Positions 58,801 through 64,000 of a stretch of DNA of 64,000 nucleotides are shown here, piece by piece (the stretch's first letter is position 1; the number at the start of each line of letters is the position of its first letter). A program made the position numbers and the translations under genes. Source of the stretch: Solea solea (Eukaryota > Chordata > Actinopteri > Pleuronectiformes > Soleidae); the NCBI RefSeq assembly GCF_958295425.1, contig NC_081149.1, positions 9,615,654 through 9,679,653 on the forward strand, read 5' to 3'. The notes beneath the pieces were generated by a model, which was not told the DNA's origin, made no database searches, and worked only from the letters and a program-made list of their open reading frames with translations.

Positions 58801-58828
58801 TTGTTGTTGTTGTTGTTGTTGTTGTTGT
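58801..58828. repeat. (GTT)n microsatellite
   Basis: About nine GTT units. Confidence 0.9.
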
Positions 58829-60132
58829 GTGGATTAGGGCCCCTGCAGGGTAATGATCTGCTGCCGGGGCCCCTGTTGTACTGATTTTATCCGACATACC
58901 GTGAAAGACTGACATTTCCTGTCATAACAGACGTACATTTGCACACAGTGAGTTTGGTGAGTAGGTCTAAATGTCTTCATGAATGTATGCTTATTAAAGC
59001 AAATAAATATGAGAATTTTCCGCTGTAATATTATATATATTATTTTAATTTAATGACTATTACGAGGTGCCCTTTTTTCACTTGAGCCCCTGCCCCCGAA
59101 AATGTCTGTTCACGCCACTGATAAACCTTTTTGCACTCTTTAAGTCAACAGAAAGTAAACAACATGAAATATAAAGTCCCAATCTCATTTTGCCGCTAAC
59201 TGCTAGCGCTGTTTTTAGCATTGTACCGGAGCCTCTCTGTGGGAGGGGGCGGGTCATTTCTGACATGCCTTCACTTTGGGCCAATCACAAGAGAGTGTGA
59301 ATGTTCTCAGTAGATGACCAATCGGAAACTGCCCGGCTGAGCAGAGGCAGACTGAGAGGAGAAGTCGACAGGCTCTTTCTGCAGAACCTGCAGAAGTTGT
59401 ATTTCACCATAAGAACAAGTTAATGTTTGTAAGTGGGCCGCCATAAAAAACATTATATCCCCCCCTTTAAGGGAAAGCTCCGTGTCATTATAGTATGGAG
59501 AGTAAAGTGTTGTCCCATTCCTGTTCAAGCCCTTGCAGCTCACAGTAAAACACTTCACAGGTGATGTCAGCAGAGTCCACGAGGGGATCAGGGCTTAAGG
59601 GTTTGGAGGAACAATGGCATCGGGCCCCGGTTTTCAGGGTGACCCCCTCATGATATATGAGGCATGAGAAGGGACTGGGTAAGAATTAAAGTCTCCCTGT
59701 GTGCATTCTGTGCATAAATGTGGACAAAATTTATAGTTGTGGACTATGTCAGTTCCCAGGCTGCAGACGGAGGTCACACCTGTTAGTTCGGGGTCACGCG
59801 GTCTCACGCGGAGCAACACATTGACCGCCGGGCACACGGTGAATCCTCTCTGCTTGTTTCTCCTCATCGTCACATACTCTCAGAGACGACGAGAGACACA
59901 AATAAACTTGTGCATGGCGGCGAGACCGTCACTAGGACAGGCACGTCCTCTGAGGGTCGGTCGACTTGTCAGCCAGCTGTGTTGCTTGTCCGCCTTCCAG
60001 CGGAGGTGAAGGGACATCATTGTCTCTATTCTCATGGCAACAGAGGCGGATCAGGTTACCTTTGTGGGGAGAATAAAGGCAATGACATTTGCAGTGGACC
60101 GACCACGTGTTGTTATGTCCACTCACCACCGC

Positions 60133-60350
60133 TTTATTAGGTACGCCAGTTCAGCTGCTTGCTCACACACACACTGAGTGTCAGAATGAGGACGAGAAGC
60201 GACTTTGAATGCGGCACCAGACTGGCTTGTGTGAATATTGCAGAAACGGCAGATCTCCTGGGATTTTCATGCACAACCATCTCTAGAGTTTACAGAGAAA
60301 ATATCCAGTGAGTGGCAGATCTCTGGGTGAAAAAACCTGCTGCTACGAAG
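60133..60350 (+). mobile_element. Degraded Tc1/mariner transposon fragment (copy B)
   Basis: It starts TTTATTAGGTACGCC and continues through GCAGAAACGGCAGATCTCCT, GGGATTTTCATGCACAACCA, TCTCTAGAGTTTACAGAGAA and AAATATCCAGTGAGTGGCAG, the same order of words as copy A at 6539 but with different losses. Only the left end and the DNA-binding part of the transposase remain. Confidence 0.85.
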
Positions 60351-62032
60351 ACCATATCTGACTAAGTGTTGGAAGCTTTTACATCTGTTAATTTCATGAG
60401 ACTCTTATTACTTCAAAAGAAACGCGTTTGTGTGTATTTGTATGAAAGCAGTAGTCTGTGATATTTCGACTGAGGATGTCACTTTCCTGGAGCAGACTGG
60501 AAAGCGTTAACGGGGCTAAATCGTGCTTCTTTTCAGCATGTCTCCACTGTCTGCCTCTTTGTTTCCCAGCTTTTTGTCTCCCTTTCACCGTCTGCTGTCT
60601 TCCCTTTTGACATTTTCTGTGACTACCGAATTATCTCAAAAATGAACTCCTAATAAGTTATTTATCAAGATCCTTTGACATCTCTCTCATTAAGCAAAAA
60701 AAAAAAAATCTCCTTCTTCAATCAAAACAGCTGTCTGTGTTTCAGTCCAAAACACATTATGACACATCGGCAGTAACAATATTACCGCTCATGTCAAAGT
60801 GGGACCTCATTGTCTTCCAAAGTCATTTTAGCGCCACAGATATATTTTATTCTGCTCGCGTACAAAGGTTTTGTTTGGAACAGAAAATGATCGTCTTGTG
60901 GTTTTTCTCTCTTTCTCTGCATCTGACTGCAGAGTTTGTCACTTTAATCTTCATGATTAATCCATATTGAGTTGATTTTAGTCATTCAAGGTGGCGAGGA
61001 CTACTGTGAACTCATATCTGTGTCCCATTTATTTATTTACTCCTTCCTGGTCTCTGGAGTGTGTGTGTGTGTGCCTTGTATTCCTTATGTTGTGGGGACC
61101 TAAATCTGCTTATCTGTAATCTTTATCTTCCTTATGGGGAAGTCCCCTAATGTAAAAGACTACATTTTAAGGTGAAGAGATGTTTTAAAGTTAGGGGTAG
61201 GGTTAAGCGGGTAGTAATTATGGTTAAGGGTTAGAGTAAAATGTCTCCAGGAAATAAATCTAAGCCAATAGGGTGTGTGATTTAGAGAGAACGAGGTGAT
61301 GGACATTAGGGTTGAATTGACACTTTGTGATATAAGTCTATATCAATAGTTATTATAGTAATAAATATTATATTATAATAATAATAATAATTAAATAAAA
61401 AGCCCTTTTTCATTAGTAGAAAATGACAAACTCTTGTGTTTGTATGCATGTTAACCCTCATAAATGACAACAAAGCCATGGGATAATAATAATATTCTAA
61501 AGGAAAACAATAGGTTCCTTGCACTTCATGACAGGAGCCATTTCAGCCCCAGGCTTTTTCGTGCTTCGGCCCTAATATAATTAGAATAATTAGACTGCAA
61601 TGGGGAAACGTTTAGTCAATTAAAATGAATATAGAGTTCAGATTTTTCCTTTTATATGATGGGATAACTGTCAAATAACTTCTGTAACAGCTGAAATAAA
61701 AGATATTTTCTCCTGTGGAGGGCGGCATTGTTGTACAGGCTGGAGGAAAGGATTAGAAGCAGAAGAAGAATGGATATCCGTCTGTCTGACTCTTCATCGT
61801 GTGCTGTGCCGACTTTGACGTTAGTAAAAAAAAAAAACGAGGCACACATTGAACGGGTACTGCACTAGTCAGTGGAATCTGTGACATCACTGAATTCTGG
61901 AAACATCAGCTATGAAGTTGGGAATCAAAGACATCACAGACATTTCCTGTTTGGATTTTAAAGGACACATGAATTAACTGCTTATTTTGGTCTCAAAACA
62001 TTAAAGCACATTCTGTCTCAGTCACAACACGC
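60351..62032. other. Intergenic sequence before the coiled-coil ORF
   Basis: AT-rich sequence with no recognised gene. It includes a GGTTA-rich dispersed repeat (separate entry) and ATA/ATT-rich runs near 61350-61395. Confidence 0.5.
61072..61260. repeat. Dispersed repeat with TGTGGGGACC and GGTTA-like words
   Basis: Contains TTATGTTGTGGGGACCTAAA, AGGGGTAGGGTTAAG, ATGGTTAAGGGTTAGAG and ATGTCTCCAGGAAATAAAT, in the order seen in a common fish interspersed repeat with degenerate GGGTTA tracts. It is not a telomere. Confidence 0.6.
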
Positions 62033-62092
62033 ATGAACGACAAATGTGAGGAGCTGCGGCAGGAAAACGAGCTGCTAAAACACAATCTTTAA
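62033..62092 (+). other. Short in-frame upstream ORF ending in TAA
   Basis: An ATG at 62033 opens 19 codons (MNDKCEELRQENELLKHNL), then TAA at 62090-62092. It is in the same frame as the long ORF that follows and has the same coiled-coil character. It looks either like the original N-terminus cut off by a nonsense mutation or like an upstream ORF. Confidence 0.6.
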
Positions 62093-62119
62093 CAAGTGCA
62101 AGCCCTGCTGGAGAAGACG

Positions 62120-63016
62120 ATGGAAGGCGAGGTCAAGGATTATGAATTTGTAAGTTCCACCACGTTGGAGTCGAAGCATCTGCATCGACAGATAATTGGC
62201 CAACGGCAAAATAAAATTCAGGAGCTTGCATCGTCGCTGAAACAGATGAACGTCAACGCCGGCCTCACGGCCCACGCCTTCAAGTTGAGCGAGGTTATGC
62301 TGAAACCGCGGGTCGACTCAGGAAACCCCAAGACGCTAAACAGACATCTGAAGTTTGAGGATATGAAAAATGTTGAAATCCAACTCCTTGAAGAGAAAGC
62401 GGAGACGCAGGTGGACAAGTCCTGCCAGACCACAGGAGAGCAGCGCAGCAACCAGGAGAAGACCGAGAAGATGTGTATGGATTTGAAAAACATCGCCTCA
62501 GACGCAGTGAAAGCAGCCAATGCCTTCAAAGAGACAAACGACCGTTTGAAGAATCAAAATCAGGAGCTCAATTTTTTGCTGCTCAAGGAGATGAGTTTGA
62601 CCGCCGAGCTCCAGGCTCAGGTCTCGGAGATGCACAGGGCCCTGCTGAAACTGCAGACCGACTCTGGAAAATGTCAGGAAAACCACGAGGTTGTTAGCAG
62701 ACGCCAGATGTTCGAGACGGAGAAGAATGTTGACCTCCGTGCAGAGACATCAGAGAAGCAGGAGGATGAGGTTGTCAAGAGCGCGGGAGGACGGAGCGAC
62801 AAGCGAGACGAGAAGAAAACTGCAGCTCCGGGTGCAACGCAGAAGACGCACAAACGCAGGATTGACCACCTGCAAAAGGAAATCCAGGACATCCACTCTT
62901 TTTTAAGACAGAAGGGTGTCAGTGGTGGGCTTGTTCAGAAGCAGAGGAAGAGGCCTTCACAATGGAGAAGGTTCCTTGGCTTCTTCAAAAAATACAAGAA
63001 ATTAGATGCATGTTAA
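62120..63016 (+). CDS. Intronless coiled-coil protein, unidentified (possible pseudogene)
   Basis: A single open frame of 298 codons starting at an ATG with a strong Kozak context (ACGATGG). The frame is open from 62093 and could also be entered at a GTG at 62096. The protein is highly charged and mostly helical, with heptad-like stretches (residues ~1-40, ~85-200) of Glu, Lys, Gln and Leu and no membrane segment. It ends in a basic tail (QKQRKRPSQWRRFLGFFKKY). Codon use looks coding, and antisense ORFs over it are shadows. I do not recognise the family. The lack of introns, set against many introns in the neighbouring genes, and the early stop upstream suggest a retrocopy or a decaying gene. 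A lineage-specific intact gene remains possible. Confidence 0.55.
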   Translation: MEGEVKDYEFVSSTTLESKHLHRQIIGQRQNKIQELASSLKQMNVNAGLTAHAFKLSEVMLKPRVDSGNPKTLNRHLKFEDMKNVEIQLLEEKAETQVDKSCQTTGEQRSNQEKTEKMCMDLKNIASDAVKAANAFKETNDRLKNQNQELNFLLLKEMSLTAELQAQVSEMHRALLKLQTDSGKCQENHEVVSRRQMFETEKNVDLRAETSEKQEDEVVKSAGGRSDKRDEKKTAAPGATQKTHKRRIDHLQKEIQDIHSFLRQKGVSGGLVQKQRKRPSQWRRFLGFFKKYKKLDAC

Positions 63017-64000
63017 CGGTCAGCTGAAAGCTGAAAGTTGGACCATTAAAAGACTGAAGATTTGGGAAAATCCAGTGAAATAAATGGTTCAAATTGGACA
63101 CTTTTTGAGTGCAAACAGCAAAAACTGCCTTCTCTGGCATCATTCCAGACCAGCAGTTCTCATGGAGACCAAAGCCTGGTCCTAATGAGGCAGAACCTCA
63201 TTTCTGGGCAATTGTGGTTATGGTTAATTTTAAGGATTGTGCCTTGTTTAGGCTGTTGGAATGTCGTGCAGTGTCCTACGAAGACTAGCTGCGCAAACCC
63301 GTGTGTGTGTGTGTGTTTGCATCGCTGTCGTAGTGAGGACACTCATAGACATCATGCATTCCCAAACCAAGTTTTAACCCTTAAAGAGCTATTTTAACCT
63401 TTTAACACGGAGTGCATCGCCGGCGACAGGTCTGGGCAAGTGCTCTCTGCATTAGCATTCTTACGCAACAGTTTGTGCCATGGGAAAAATTCCAGCGGTG
63501 TCTGAAACCATGTCATTATTATGGTCATTTCACTGACAAGGCATGAAGTCAGCGAATCAACGTCTTTCCACACACACACAGAGCGGTGGAGAAACAGAGC
63601 AGAGAGCATTGAATTGTTATCAAATTTTGACACAAATACTTGAAAAAATTAATTGGAAGAATGTTTTATACTGGTCAAATTTCAAAATAAAATAGTTTGT
63701 AAAACTACAGTGGATTTTTTTTTTTTGCCAATACACTCTTTTAACATGCATATAATTGTAAATAACTGCCAGGTATTGAAAGTTCTTAGTGATCTGGAAA
63801 AGTGGGCAAAAGCTCTTACTCATAGGATATTTTTATGGCCCTTTTATGGGTACAATAAGCGAAAAAAGACATTTTGAGGCTTAGGTTCACTCCCTATGGT
63901 GTATACTGTTTTGGTCCTCACAAACATGCCCATACAAGAACATGTAGGTGTGTGTTTTCGTGCATGAAATCTGGCAAAGTCCTTATTCTCCAGGTGGAAC
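63017..64000. other. Intergenic sequence at the right edge
   Basis: Non-coding, no gene recognised. It includes a GT run near 63301-63317 and part of a dispersed repeat (separate entry). The last ~120 bp (GTATACTGTTTTGGTCCTCA and ACAAGAACATG) look like another piece of the same repeat family. Confidence 0.45.
63150..63365. repeat. Dispersed teleost repeat, second type of GGTTA-containing copy
   Basis: Words CTGGTCCTAATGAGGCAGAA, CCTCATTTCTGGGCA, TGTGGTTATGGTTAATTTTA and GTGAGGACACTC follow the order of a common fish repeat based on degenerate GGTTA tracts. It is related in style to 61072-61260. Confidence 0.55.

Larger units (their letters stand above)
55790..60132. other. Intergenic sequence downstream of dhx58
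   Basis: No gene recognised. Simple repeats: (GT)n at 55859-55881, a G-run at 56994-57018 and (GTT)n at 58801-58828. A phrase near 59085-59120 (GAGCCCCTGCCCCC followed by TTCACGCCACTG) resembles one near 26030 (GGGCCCCGTATTTTCTGGCG), hinting at a shared degraded repeat. ORFs are short and unpatterned. Confidence 0.5.

Noticed and set aside
61190..61240. GGGTTA-like words suggesting interstitial telomere sequence
   Set aside because: The units are irregular and embedded in a dispersed repeat; there is no tandem TTAGGG run.
62218..62529. Minus-strand ORFs over the coiled-coil ORF
   Set aside because: The + strand frame is much longer and has coding composition; the antisense frames are shadows.

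Overview
The window is vertebrate nuclear DNA, almost certainly from a teleost fish. Genes are split by GT-AG introns, fish-type dispersed repeats are common (Tc1/mariner relics, a tRNA-derived SINE, LINE tails, long dinucleotide arrays), and the proteins read as fish orthologues of known vertebrate genes. All assignments come from reading translations and comparing them with remembered family sequences. No database search was run.

Five recognisable genes lie head to tail on the + strand: hcrt (hypocretin/orexin precursor, 5216-6272), kcnh4 (ELK-type voltage-gated K+ channel, 10326-24129), rab5c (early-endosome small GTPase, 32926-36948), kat2a (GCN5 histone acetyltransferase, 39884-48219) and dhx58 (LGP2, RIG-I-like RNA helicase, 52403-55601). 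From memory, human 17q21.2 has the same order and relative orientation, so this is a conserved syntenic block. The five genes act in unrelated processes: neuropeptide signalling, neuronal excitability, endocytosis, chromatin and antiviral sensing. The block looks like shared ancestry, not an operon-like unit.

At the left edge is the last coding exon of an unidentified proline/glutamine-rich protein (714-1169). At the right end is an intronless coiled-coil ORF (62120-63016) with a short in-frame ORF just upstream, ended by a stop codon.

Repeats fill much of the rest. Between hcrt and kcnh4 there are a Tc1 fragment, a minus-strand SINE and a broken Tc1-like transposase. A dispersed repeat and a hairpin repeat lie in kcnh4 introns. 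A MITE-like element and a LINE tail lie between kcnh4 and rab5c. A LINE ORF2 end lies in kat2a intron 7. A 330-bp TATG/TA array separates kat2a from dhx58. A second Tc1 fragment and GGTTA-rich repeats lie at the right.

The points most worth following up are: an apparent frameshift and stop at the start of kcnh4 exon 13, where the conserved ELK C-terminal reading frame is expected; an exact ISRE match just upstream of dhx58 exon 1; the coiled-coil ORF with its early stop; and CRE-like and NBRE-like sites above the hcrt TATA box. I found no clearly undescribed system.
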